Made by a program: the position numbers and the translations under genes
Part shown: positions 47,052-57,413 of the stretch, one piece after another
Layout of the letters: every line of letters begins with the position of its first letter
How positions within the stretch are numbered: position 1 is the stretch's first letter
Notes under the pieces: model-generated
Seen by the model: only the letters and a program-made list of their open reading frames with translations
Database searches by the model: none
Told to the model about the DNA's origin: nothing
Assembly: GCF_003590095.1 (NCBI RefSeq)
Contig: NC_039505.1
Location: 2,294,001 to 2,358,000 of the forward strand
Direction of reading: 5' to 3'
Length of the DNA: 64,000 nucleotides
From: Trichoplusia ni
Taxonomy: Eukaryota; Arthropoda; Insecta; Lepidoptera; Noctuidae

Positions 47052-47740
47052 TCAATATAAGAGCACATAGCTGTTCGACGTACACATCCACTACAACCTG
47101 CAACTGCCCAACTATATTAAGATCTGTCTATACAAGGTATCTTGGAGCATACATTGATAGTCTTGTCTCTTGGAAATACCAAATAACTAATATTACTGCC
47201 CGCGTCCGCAAGATGATTTGCATCTTTAAAAAACTACGTCACTCGGCTGATCTTGATACCCGAAAATTGGTTTATTACGCATTGTGTCAATCTATATTGA
47301 CATATTGTATAACTGTCTGGGGTGGAGCTGTGAAATCGTGTCTTCTGCCCTTGAGAGGGCACAGAGAGCAGTCTTGAAGGTTATGACATTTAAGCCTTTT
47401 AGGTACTCAACCGCCCAATTGTATGGGGAATGCGAACTGCTTACTGTCAGACAGCTCTTTGTGCTTGGAGCAATCTGCAGAAGACACTCTAGTTTGGTGT
47501 ACGACGTTCAAGTCACAAAAAAAACGCCGTGCACGTAAGGTCTGCCAAGCTCTGGGCTTCAAAAGTGCGCTTGCAGCGCGAAACTACAGCATAGTAAGCG
47601 GTCATTTATATAATATTGCCAATGAGCACTGCAATATCTACCCACTAACTAGACTACAATGCAAGAAAAAAGTAACTATGTGGCTCTTGTCCAAATCATA
47701 TGAAGATACTGAAAAAATGCTGAAACTGAGCGTACTGTAA
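47052..47740 (+). pseudogene. Non-LTR element A, part 3 (RT C-terminus)
   Basis: It continues the RT thumb and C-terminal region of element A after element B: YLGAYIDSLVSWKYQI, LTYCITVWGGA, and, after frameshifts near 47345 and 47520, AQRAVLKVMTFKPFRYST and CKKKVTMWLLSKSYEDTEK to the stop at 47738-47740. Confidence 0.75.
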
Positions 47741-47782
47741 GCCATAATAAAAGCTTCACACGTACGCACATACAGCCTCTCT

Positions 47783-47900
47783 CACACACACACACCCTCA
47801 CACATACACTCACACACACACACACACACACACTCACACACTCACACACACACACGCTCACCCACACACACACACACACGCACTCACACACACACACACA
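47783..47900. repeat. (CA)n microsatellite
   Basis: An interrupted run of CACA units with occasional CTCA and CGCA variants, about 118 bp. Confidence 0.95.
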
Positions 47901-47930
47901 ATATTTATGTTATATATATATACAGGGTTA

Positions 47931-48004
47931 TTGGTAAAACATTAACAACCTCTCAGGACTATATTACTAACATCATGAACAACAACTTTTGTTCTATGAC
48001 TTTT
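47931..48004. repeat. Terminal fragment of a mariner-superfamily transposon
   Basis: TACAGGGTTATTGGTAAAAC and the following 50 bp match, in opposite orientation, the right end of the element at 55003-56503. Only the end is present. It abuts the truncated 5' side of element C. Confidence 0.7.
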
Positions 48005-49236
48005 TAATGACCTGCCAAAAGTAATTAATGAGCCAGTAGTTTTGTTTGCTGACGATAGTACAGTGGTTCACATCAGGAAAAACCAAATAAATTAAGATTC
48101 AATAATTAATAAATCTTTAAATAACATTGTTCAATGGATGAAGGATAATAATCTAATTTTAAACTTAAATAAAACTAAAATAATGCGATTTAGGAATTTA
48201 CACCAGAAAAATACTATAAAACTAAATATAAATCACTTAAATCAACAAGTAGAAGAAGTTAACAATACTAAATTCTTAGGTTTACATATAGACTGCAATT
48301 TAACATGGAAAGCCCACATTGACCATATTTGTAAAAAGATGAACCAACAGTCGTATCTTTTGTATAAATTAACCAAGGTTGTCAACCAGAAAACAGTTAT
48401 TATGGCATATCATGCTAATGTGGGATCTATCCTCCGATATGGAATCATCTTCTGGGGTAACTGCACAGAAAAAGAGTGTGCATTTAAATGTCAAAAACGT
48501 TGTATTAGAGCAATTTGTAACTTAAAAATAACGGATTCCTGCAGACCATATTTCAAAACTTTAAAAATTATGACTATGCCTTCATTGTATATTTATGAAC
48601 TGACAATATTTATAGTCACAAATCCTACTCTATTGAGAAGAGAGGGCCAAGCAAATGGGATCCCAGTAGACTAACAATACCAATAAATAAAACTACATTT
48701 ATGAACCAAAGTATTCTGGTTATGGCTAGTAGAGTCTATAACAAGTTACCAAATAATATTAAAACAATAGTTGAACTGCACCTTCTGAAAAACAAACTAC
48801 AATCTTTTTTAGTAGAAAAGGCATATTATTCTATAAATGAATACCTAAATGATAAATTATAATATTTTACAAGTATTTAGTACACATTTCTTACTGGCTG
48901 TAACTTTAATATTTTATGTCACTAAATCAGTAATAATATGCACTGAATAACAATAAGTCACTAGCTAATTTTAATAATGTGTAATGCTATAGGTGTAATT
49001 AATAGTAATGTGTAATTGATAAAAATATTGAAGTAGTAATAATGTGCAGTTAATAATCCATAATGTGTGATTAATAATAAAATGTTATTTTAAGTTACAA
49101 CAATACAACATTTGCACACCATTGCAATGGTCAAATGCAGTGTTTCACAATTATTATTTTTTTACCATCTGTGTATTTGCACATACCTGTATTTAGCAAA
49201 TAAATGAATTTGATTTGATTTGATTTGATTTGATTT
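48004..49236 (+). pseudogene. Non-LTR element C, 5'-truncated RT and 3' UTR
   Basis: It begins inside RT (NDLPKVINEPVVLFADDST), with a stop near 48094, then runs LNLNKTKIMRF, TKFLGLHIDCNLTWKAHI and RYGIIFWGNCTEKECAFKCQ. A frameshift near 48640 leads to RVYNKLPNNIKT and ends at about 48862. The 3' UTR ends in a TTTGA tail (about 49209-49236). The protein is a relative of element B ORF2. The 5' truncation is typical of incomplete reverse transcription. Confidence 0.85.
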
Positions 49237-49754
49237 AAAACATAATACATTCATCAAAAACAAAGCTTCAATATTTCGTTGTCTTATCTAACTACGTTTC
49301 AACTCTGTATTTTATTGTAGGTACCACAACACCACTCGTAGGTAGTAATAATTCTAACTAGCTACGCTACGATTTCCCGCCTTTTTACGTAAAAGCCAAA
49401 TAATACCTAGGTGCAATCGGACATTTGTTACATGGGAATGACCTTGATCTTTCACACAGTACCTACGTACTAACACCTTAATAAAAACAAACTATCAACT
49501 AGGTACCGTATGTGACGTATTTTTCTTGTAAAATTGTAACTGATTATCACTTGATAAAAGTAATTGTTTGTAGGTACCGAATACTGAATCCACTCTCCCT
49601 TCATACTTATCCAGGCTTAGGACTGGCTACATTAAAAAATAAAATAAGAACAAATTCTATGTAGGTACTTAAATTACATATGCAATGTGACGAAAGTTAT
49701 GTTGAACATTCTTCAACTTAAAACTGGTACTATTCATCCATTTTTATTTTTAAA
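49237..49754. other. Gene-free DNA
   Basis: AT-rich DNA with no recognisable coding sequence, RNA gene or element end, up to the Helitron at 49755. Confidence 0.5.
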
Positions 49755-49900
49755 CTAGCTTTTGCCCGCGACTTCGTTCGCGTGTAATAGCGACTTTCGG
49801 CAGAAAAGATAGCTGTGTCCGCGAATCTGTTAGCGTGTGACTCCTTCTGTTATTAAGTTAATGTATTGGTAATATTGTTTAGATCACATTTACATGAGGC

Positions 49901-52900
49901 TTAAACTATATTGGAAGTTGTTGCGTCCGGCACGTGAACATAAAGATTTCTAGAACTGCTAACCCGGGAAAGAGCAACGTATAACTGACCATGCGAGAAA
50001 CAACTGACACCGAGATCTACTCCGGCAACACGAAGAGTCTGCCCTTGAGCTTTATTAGTTGTCATTGCATAACACACCGATACCGGGAATTGCGTTCTTT
50101 TAAATTGGAACGGAAAATTATTTGTATAATGGGTATTCCGGGGATAAAGACGGTTTCTCCTGCACCGCAACCTGTTACAATTTGAGCGTCGATTATATTT
50201 TGTTGCAACTGGGTTACTTTCAGTCGAGTTCCATTGCAAAGTTGTGGTGGTCTTAAATTTCGGAGTAGAATAATCGGAATGCCAATTTTTAAACAAATTT
50301 CATGAGAAGGAATATTTAAAGAATTTAAGAATTCTATCGGGTAGGTAATTAGTGGCTTCTTGTTCATCGACCATTCTATTTATTGATCTATAAACTTTGC
50401 TTTCCCCCTGTAGATTTGACAGTATTTTGTTATTAATCTCAAATGCCTGATCATTGCGAGGAGTTAAAATGGATCTTTCGCTGAGCCAAGTATTGTCCCT
50501 ATTTAATATATTTGTCACCGTAAACCGACGATATCAGATGTGTTTGAGATTGAACTATACAACATAATTCAGGCGTCAAAATAAGTTTTCCTTGGTGTAG
50601 TTGTGGATAGGTACCTCCACCAATCTTTAATAATGTATTAGAAAATTGACTATTATCTGGATTATCTCCAGTTCTCACTCGCATGTTTATAGTTAAATGC
50701 ATCGATTGTATATCACGCCACAAATAAGAGCTTTTCAGGCAAGCCCTAACCTCATCAGCTCGGGTTCCCCGTAGTATTACCGGTAAGGTTTGTCGGAAAT
50801 CACCACAAAATAAAACCGTGATACCGCCCATTGGTCGATCATTTTGTTTTATATCCCTTAAAGTTCTGTCTACCGCTTCTACTCCTTTTCGATGGGCCAT
50901 CATACACTCATCCCATATGATTAAATTACACTCGCGCATACCTTAGCTTTGTCGCTATTGCTTGAAATACTACAGGTTGGACTTTCCGTGCGATCTAAAT
51001 CAATTGGTATTTTAAACATAGTGTGAGCAGTTTTACCTCCTGGTAGCAATGTTGCAGCTATCCCTAATGAAGCCACGGCAAGAGCAATTTTACCCTGGTT
51101 TCGAACGGAAGCTAATATTAATTTAGTAACCATATTGTCCCCAAATTATTTTGAACACTCTCGCACATGCGATCATAGACTGAACGTTGTTCTGCAGTCA
51201 TCATTGGGACACCGCTTTCTAATATCGTCAGCAGTTCCATTGGGTTGTAACCAATCTCTGCGGAATATTCCCTTTTAGTAACGTCTCCGACTGAGGTTGG
51301 TGTTGGCAATTTTGGCAAACCATATTCACATAGTAATTTACCGCCTACTGCTGTTAAGTCATCCTGAAGAGCCAATAAACACTGATTTATAGCAAGATCA
51401 CGGACGTTATCATTAGTTGTGCCTTCATCATTGTGAGATATATTCCTAAGAAAGTCTTCTGCAAGTTTTTCTTTATATTTTTCCCATAATTGTATAGCAT
51501 CTGACAAATTACAAAATGTTAGTAATGTTACAAATAAATGGCGTAACCATCGTTGATTATCACTAATACAGGATTCTGCTAAAGCGTCATCCCAATGCTG
51601 ATCATTTTCAAGCAAATGACGCGCTTGGCAAGCTTTTCTAAAATCTATAAATGAGGTTGGTCCTCGCACTGTGTGTAACAATAATCGCAAATAGAAACAC
51701 TCAGCGTTGTTAGGATGAACGGTATACACTCTACCAAGAACATGTTCTGTGAAAATACCTGACTCGCCACCTACAGGCCTGCCACGGCGTCTCCGATTAA
51801 AGACACCTCGTTGCTTATTGTAGGTATAATACGATGGAACTTCCTCATACAAAAGAGATTTTGCAAAATCATCAGTTTGGCAAAGTCGAAAGAATGCTAA
51901 TAAAGTTGTAGGGTTCTCTAATCGTTCTGTAACATTTTCGGCGTTGAAATATATACGTTGACCGCCTTCAAGATGAACATCTAGATGAGTCACAGGTGGA
52001 TATCTTTCGTGAATGTTGAAACTTAAGATCCGCCGCACAGCTTCTGAAGAACTAATATATCTGCCTGACTGAAATCTAGTAATTTCATTATGTTCATTTC
52101 TCAACGCAAATGTAGCGTGGTCACTGCCCTTATTAATGTACTTACAAATATATTTTATTGACTCTACACTATTACACATTTCAACATTTATGTGAGTTTG
52201 AAATGTTCTAGACAACACAGGCGAATACGGAACGCCCACCTATTATCTAAAGTTACCTGTTGTCTAGACACTCGTTTTTCAACAGTAAAACCACCATTGT
52301 CTCTTCAACGACGACGATATAATGGGTATCCATCATGTCCCGTTACAGTTTCATCCACTAAGCATTTTGGATATCTTTTAGTGCAACGACCGTCTTGCAT
52401 GCAAGTAGGATTCCCGTTAAATGCACCACATGGACCATGTATCATATGGGTTTTAACAATGTCGTATAGCACGCGATCTGCAATCGGACTTGGAATTTCA
52501 GCACTGATTAAACTGTCTACATCATTAGGTCGAACCTCATCTTTTACCCATAGCAGGATATGTGCGTGAGGTAAGCCGCGTTTTTGCCATTCAACACTAT
52601 ACATATAACACAATACTTCTCCAAAAATGTTATCTTTGGTAAGTAGATCTATCATTAATTTTAATTTTAAATGAAAAACTCTTGCGATGATATCATGGCG
52701 TTCATGCGGTGCTTGACCCTCAAGAAGCTCCCGAGTGATTTCATCCCACTTAGGATTGGTAGTTACTGTAATAAATAAGTCGGGACGTCCATATTTTCTT
52801 ACGTAACAAAAGCATCTTGAGTACGTTCGTGCATGTACCGTGGACCATCAGTAAAAAAGAGGGTAAAATAACTAAACGGCCCATATTCACCGTATCATTA

Positions 52901-54624
52901 TCTTGCTGCATGGCGTCGCGAAGGTGTACGTATTCTTCAGCGCGTAGCTGCCTTTGATTAGATCGTAAGTAAACTAACCTTTCGGTTTCAATTTTTGCAT
53001 ACATGTCAACAATAAACTGATTGAAGAAGCCACGAAAACGTTGAAAGTATACAAACCTATTCCGCCTCACTTGCAAGTGGTAACAATAAAATTGAAGGCA
53101 TGAAATCTTTTTATTATAATTAGGTGCACCTGTATGCGGATCAGTTTGGTATAATAACCATCTTCCCCTCGACAACATATCAGACGATATTGCAAACTGT
53201 CATAAGCCCTGTAGGTTTCGTAAATACGTTGCAAACGATTGTCTCTGGACCGGATAACAATATCACGCCTATCACATTCTTGGTCGACCAATACCACAGC
53301 AACTTCATTTGTGGATGGAGCATTATAACGCCTAGGATGTTCCTGAGTTGGACGCCTATCGGCATTTATAACAATTTTATAATTGCTATCATCATATCGA
53401 GGAAGAGCTTCTAGTGCCGATTTAAAACTGCATACATATGAATTAACCTGATGCAACATGTCTTGAAGTTGTGAAATTAGTTCAGTATTTAAATTCGGGA
53501 AATATTGATTTCTTATATTCGACTGTTCGTTGTAGTCGGATACGAAATATATTCGAAGAAACTTAGGTTGGTCTTCAGGCAAAAGGGATCCTATCAAATG
53601 GTAAACATGACCTTGTACCTTAAAAGTAGGCATGAAAGGACCTTTTGAGATTTGTTGAGCACCAAAGGATGTCATTTGAAACGCACTATTATAAGTGCGA
53701 ATATTGTCTAAGAACTGTTTAGATTGCTCATGTTCCCCTAAAAGTAGTGATTTCAATGGTTCCGGCGGGTCTGCGAAAGAAGGCAAATTTATTTTGCCTC
53801 CAGAACAACAGAAACCAGCCGACTCCTTACTCCACTTTGAAGCATTACAAAGAACACATACTATTGCCCATTAAAGAAGATGATCTGTAATCAATTGCAA
53901 GGATATAAGCAAACCCACTTTTATATTTGTCGGACCACGCCACCGAAATTCTAGATTGATCATCTATGTGTAAATCTAAGTTATTAAGACTATGTCGAAA
54001 TCTGTCTGAGGTAAGACGGGCCTCTCGCTGTTCGTCCGTTTCAAGAGACCGAATATTTTCGATTCTTAATCTTTCATTAGACAAACTTATTAATCGATCT
54101 TGTTTCAAAGAATTGTAATGTTCACGTACCGACTCTATTCGTTGTACATGCTCATGTTCATCTTCAAGAGATCGAATAATATTATGGTGCACCCTATCAT
54201 TTGTCAATTCTCGAGATAAAATATGATGTTCGCGATCAGCTGTAAGCCGTAGTTCCCTTTCAGTGAAGGTTTCTGACTCACGAAACAATGTATGACGTTC
54301 TCGGTCAGCTGAGAGCCGTAGTTCTCGTTGTGAAGCAGTTTCAGCTTCTCGGGATAACACATGTTGTTCTCGGTCAATAGTAAGCCTAAGTTCTCGTTGA
54401 GAAAAGCTTTGAGACGCACGTGATGTAGCTCGTCTCGCTCTGTCAGCTGCTAATCGCATCTCTCTCTCTGGAGAGCTTGCATTGGCTCGAGAAGTTGAGG
54501 CACTAACTCTCATAGAGTTTAACCGATGTGCTTTTTCCTCTGCTGATTCTTGAGAACGCGCATTTCTCATCCTCTTAGCATCTCTCGAATTTCGAGATAA
54601 AGATGGTCGTTTTTTAGGTGGCAT
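49901..54624 (-). pseudogene. Helitron Rep-helicase, copy 3 (inactivated)
   Basis: It starts MPPKKRPSLSRNSRDAKRMR at 54624 and is collinear with 34112-39330. It keeps the HUH-type LPHAHILLWV, KYICKYINKG, WDECMMAHRKG, FCGDFRQTLPVI and QGQTLRVAGVDL. Lesions shared with copy 1: the N-terminal frameshift near 53870, TGA in place of TCA after LYRRR (about 52305), and the 37-bp deletion removing the P-loop (junction 51127). Private lesions include frameshifts near 52235, 52810, 53150 and 50935 and a 10-codon loss near 50315. Confidence 0.9.
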
Positions 54625-54654
54625 TTTGTATTTTTAATTAACGGTATATTAAAT

Positions 54655-54924
54655 ATAGCTGTTGCCCGCGACTTCGTCCCCGTGGGTAGAAGATATAAGT
54701 TATGATTCATACCTGCCCTGTTTTTTTTACATTTTCCATTGTATTTTCGCTCCTATTAGTCGCAGCGTGATGGTTTATAGCCTAAAGCCTTCCTTGATGA
54801 ATGGTCTATTCAACACAAAAATAATTTTTCAATTTGGACCAGTAGTTCCTGAGATTAGCGCGTTCAAACAAACAAAACAAACAAACAAACTCTTCAGCTT
54901 TATATATTAGTATAGAAGTATAGA
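54655..54924 (-). mobile_element. Non-autonomous Helitron forming the 5' module of composite 3
   Basis: This is a 270-bp relative of 6096-6355 and 10905-11164. It has the same CTAT at its internal 3' end, and the extra 10 bp are mostly additional AAAC units near 54870. Confidence 0.85.
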
Positions 54925-55002
54925 TGTAGGCGTATTTAAAAAGTGGAATCAGCATATTTACAGTAATTGATTTAATGATAATTAGATATTTCAAATCAAT
55001 AT

Positions 55003-56503
55003 TTACAAATTATTATTACCTCTCAAGTTCAAGTCTCGCGGGTGTCGGTGAGTATCGCGCACATAACGTTCAAAATAGTCACCTTCACAACCAACACATA
55101 GTCCACACCTAAAAATAACCTGTTCATTTACTCGCGATAACACTTCAGGGTTCATTTTAATTTGATTAAACGCCCAAATATTTTTTTCTATTAACATATC
55201 ACGGCTTGTGATTGCACGACCTGTGTACACTAGCGTCTTAACATGTTCCCACAAATAAAAGTCTAAAGGAGTAATATCTGGTGACCTCGGAGGCCAAGCG
55301 CGGGGCCGCCACGTCCTATCCATCGACCAGGATACATCCTGTTTAATAGGTCTCTGACTCGGTGAGCATAGTGCGCAGGTGCCCCGTCTTGTTGAAAGTA
55401 CATACCACGTAAATCGGCGAGTGGTAGTTCTTCTTCTAATACCGGTAGTGTTTTCAGTAAGAAATTGTTCGTAAGTTTCACTGTTAAGTCTATCCCAAGA
55501 GATAGGGCCCAGTAATGTGGAATTCACGATTCCCGTCCATACATTCACACTAAACCGGTGTTGATAATTATGAGGTCTCGGTTCGTGCGGGTTTTCGTAA
55601 CACCATAAATGTTCATTTCTGGTATTAAATAACCCCACTCTGCCAAATGTAGCCTCGTCAGTCATAATATTGTAGGCCGTTCATTTAAATACCAATTGCA
55701 AAAAGCAACTCGTGCGGGTTTGTCCGCTTCAGTGAGCTCCTGCGCACGATGAGGGTGGAAAGGATATTTTCCTTCACCGTGAATGACACTCCACGCGAAG
55801 TATTGTGTGACATTAAACCGCCGAGCTGCGTCATTGGTACTTGCTGCTGGATTTAATTCGAAGAATTCCAATATGTCTTCTTCTTCACGCACTGTGTGCC
55901 TCGGTGGACGACCACTATCCCTCAAGGCACTCCGGAATTGCCCGTAATCACGTAACCGCTGTGTGGCAGCTAACATTGTTACTCGGCTAGGTTTAGGCAC
56001 GTTCGGGAATTGTATCGCATATTGGCGACAGGCTTCCGAAACATTGTCGTTACACCTAGCGAGTATTCGGACCATTTCAGTGTACTCGACATTAGAATAT
56101 TGATATTGTGACATCGCGCACTGATAATTACGTCTCACTTTGCACGTAAGAATTTCGCACGAAGGACACTTATGACGCGACGCCGGCGCATCAAAGCGAA
56201 CACTGACGGCCGCCCGGGCGCATAGAAATGGGTCAAGGTCTAGCATCCCCGCCCCCGACCCCCGCTCCCTGCCCCTGTCAATTGCACTAGACGCACAGTT
56301 TATTTACCTATAACTAGCAATTTTTTGGTGCGTGTAGATTTCGAAACATTTAGAGCGTTCAATTTATAATATTACTATTTTTGTAAGAAAGTCTGGTGAA
56401 CTAAAATCTGATGAATTATTAAAAGTCATAGAACAAAGTTGTTGCTTATGATGTTAGAAATATAGTCCTGAGAGGTTGTTAATGTTTTACCAATAACCCT
56501 GTA
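55003..56503 (-). pseudogene. Mariner-superfamily transposase with HTH N-terminus
   Basis: The likely start is the ATG at 56114 (MSQYQYSNVEYTEMVRILAR), a helix-turn-helix region that runs to RFNVTQYFAWSVIH. One-base frameshifts near 55663 and about 55450 and 55300 divide the catalytic core: MTDEATFGR (first Asp), MYFQQDGAPAHY (second Asp), RSPDITPLDFYLW (third Asp). The stop is at 55003. The right end of the element, reading ACAGGGTTATTGGTAAAACA on the minus strand, lies at about 56503. I do not find the matching left terminal repeat, so the left end is probably truncated near 55000. It is dead. Confidence 0.82.
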
Positions 56504-56559
56504 TATATATATATATATACACACATATATATCTCATTCAAATAACTAAGCACATGCAC

Positions 56560-56768
56560 TTTTCTATTATACCACTGAACTTCTTCTTTAACTTCCAGTT
56601 ACAATTAATTAGGAGAACTCTGGTACCCATACCACAAGTTAAATCTTATTTTAGGTACCAGTGGTCAACATAAATTAATATTGTACAATATGTTTAAGAT
56701 TGTTAAACCCTTTTGTAACACTTTGCAATGTATTTTTTTGTGGCAATAAATAAATTATTATTATTATA
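56560..56768 (+). repeat. Probable non-LTR 3' end with ATT tail
   Basis: It ends TGTGGCAATAAATAAATTAT followed by ATT repeats, a common 3' end of insect non-LTR elements. It cuts into the mariner fragment at 56769. No coding sequence. The left boundary is uncertain. Confidence 0.4.
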
Positions 56769-57000
56769 CCCAAATGCTCATGTAGGATTCTGAGCACAGT
56801 TGTTTTCGAAAGTCCCGTCATAGCTGCTAATTCTTTCAGTACTGTCTCTTCGACAAATTGAATGTTTTCATCAGTAATCGCCTCGGACGGATGTCCTGGG
56901 CGGGCTTCATCTTCAATTGATTGTCTTCCTAAACGCAACTGTTTCGCCCATTATTTTATGGTGGAATATGACGGGGAGGATTGTCCGTATACAGCATTAT
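56769..57000 (-). pseudogene. Mariner transposase, N-terminal fragment
   Basis: On the minus strand: RLGRQSIEDEARPGHPSEAI, VEETVLKELAAMTGLSKTTV and LRILHEHLG, the paired helix-turn-helix linker region of mariner transposases. A TAA precedes WAKQLRLGRQ. The catalytic domain is absent. It may belong to the same family as the C-terminal half at 30233-30954, but the two do not overlap. Confidence 0.75.
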
Positions 57001-57075
57001 TAATATAGATAATAATCTACTTACACAAATTATTTAAGTTGTAATTTCGAAATGTAATGACACTAACAACGACAT
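57001..57075. repeat. 75-bp segment shared with 30081-30157
   Basis: TATAGATAATAATCTAC and TTGTAATTTCGAAATGTAAT followed by GACACTAACAACG occur at both places with few changes. At 30087 the first bases are the 5' end of a Helitron, so the shared part spans a Helitron end and its flank. Confidence 0.7.
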
Positions 57076-57084
57076 AACCTTCCC

Positions 57085-57165
57085 TCCGCGCGTTGGTACG
57101 GTGCAGTGGGGGTCTAATGCGCTGCTCGGTTAAATTACGTTTACGGTGTTCGAATCCCGGCTCGT
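57085..57165 (+). other. tRNA-like Pol III promoter boxes
   Basis: GGTGCAGTGGGGGTC resembles an A box and GTGTTCGAATCCCGG a B box, about 45 bp apart. This may be a SINE head or a tRNA-related start of the R1-like 5' UTR. No cloverleaf can be drawn. Confidence 0.35.
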
Positions 57166-57413
57166 GAATTGTTCCAGTTGTGTGGTATAGTGTTCCTCGT
57201 GTACGGTTTGTAATACATTGTGATTTAAATTTAAATTTGTGCTTAAATTATTCGACATAATCATCCGGTAAGTCATTTCATTTATTTTCTTTAGTTGAGG
57301 GTAGCGTAATATATTTCTACGACCGGGTGTTAATACTCGTTAACGATCTTATTAATAATTTATTTTTGTACTATCATCTGTAATTAACTCGCTTTCTTTA
57401 TCAAGTGTAAGTA

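Larger units (their letters stand above)
49755..54924 (-). mobile_element. Composite Helitron 3 (defective Rep-helicase)
   Basis: It has the same structure as 6475-11164. The minus-strand 5' end is TCTATACTTCTATAC at 54924 and the 3' end is the CGCGA-ACGAAG-TCGCG hairpin plus GGGCAAAAGCTAG at 49755, inserted between A and T. The flanks are unrelated to those of composite 1. It retains the roughly 520-bp Rep segment that composite 1 has lost. Confidence 0.88.

Noticed and set aside
47676..47897. Cysteine/valine-repeat protein on the minus strand
   Set aside because: It is simply a translation of the (CA)n microsatellite.
53067..53786. Independent host gene
   Set aside because: It is a frame segment of the third Helitron Rep-helicase copy, collinear with the central copy.
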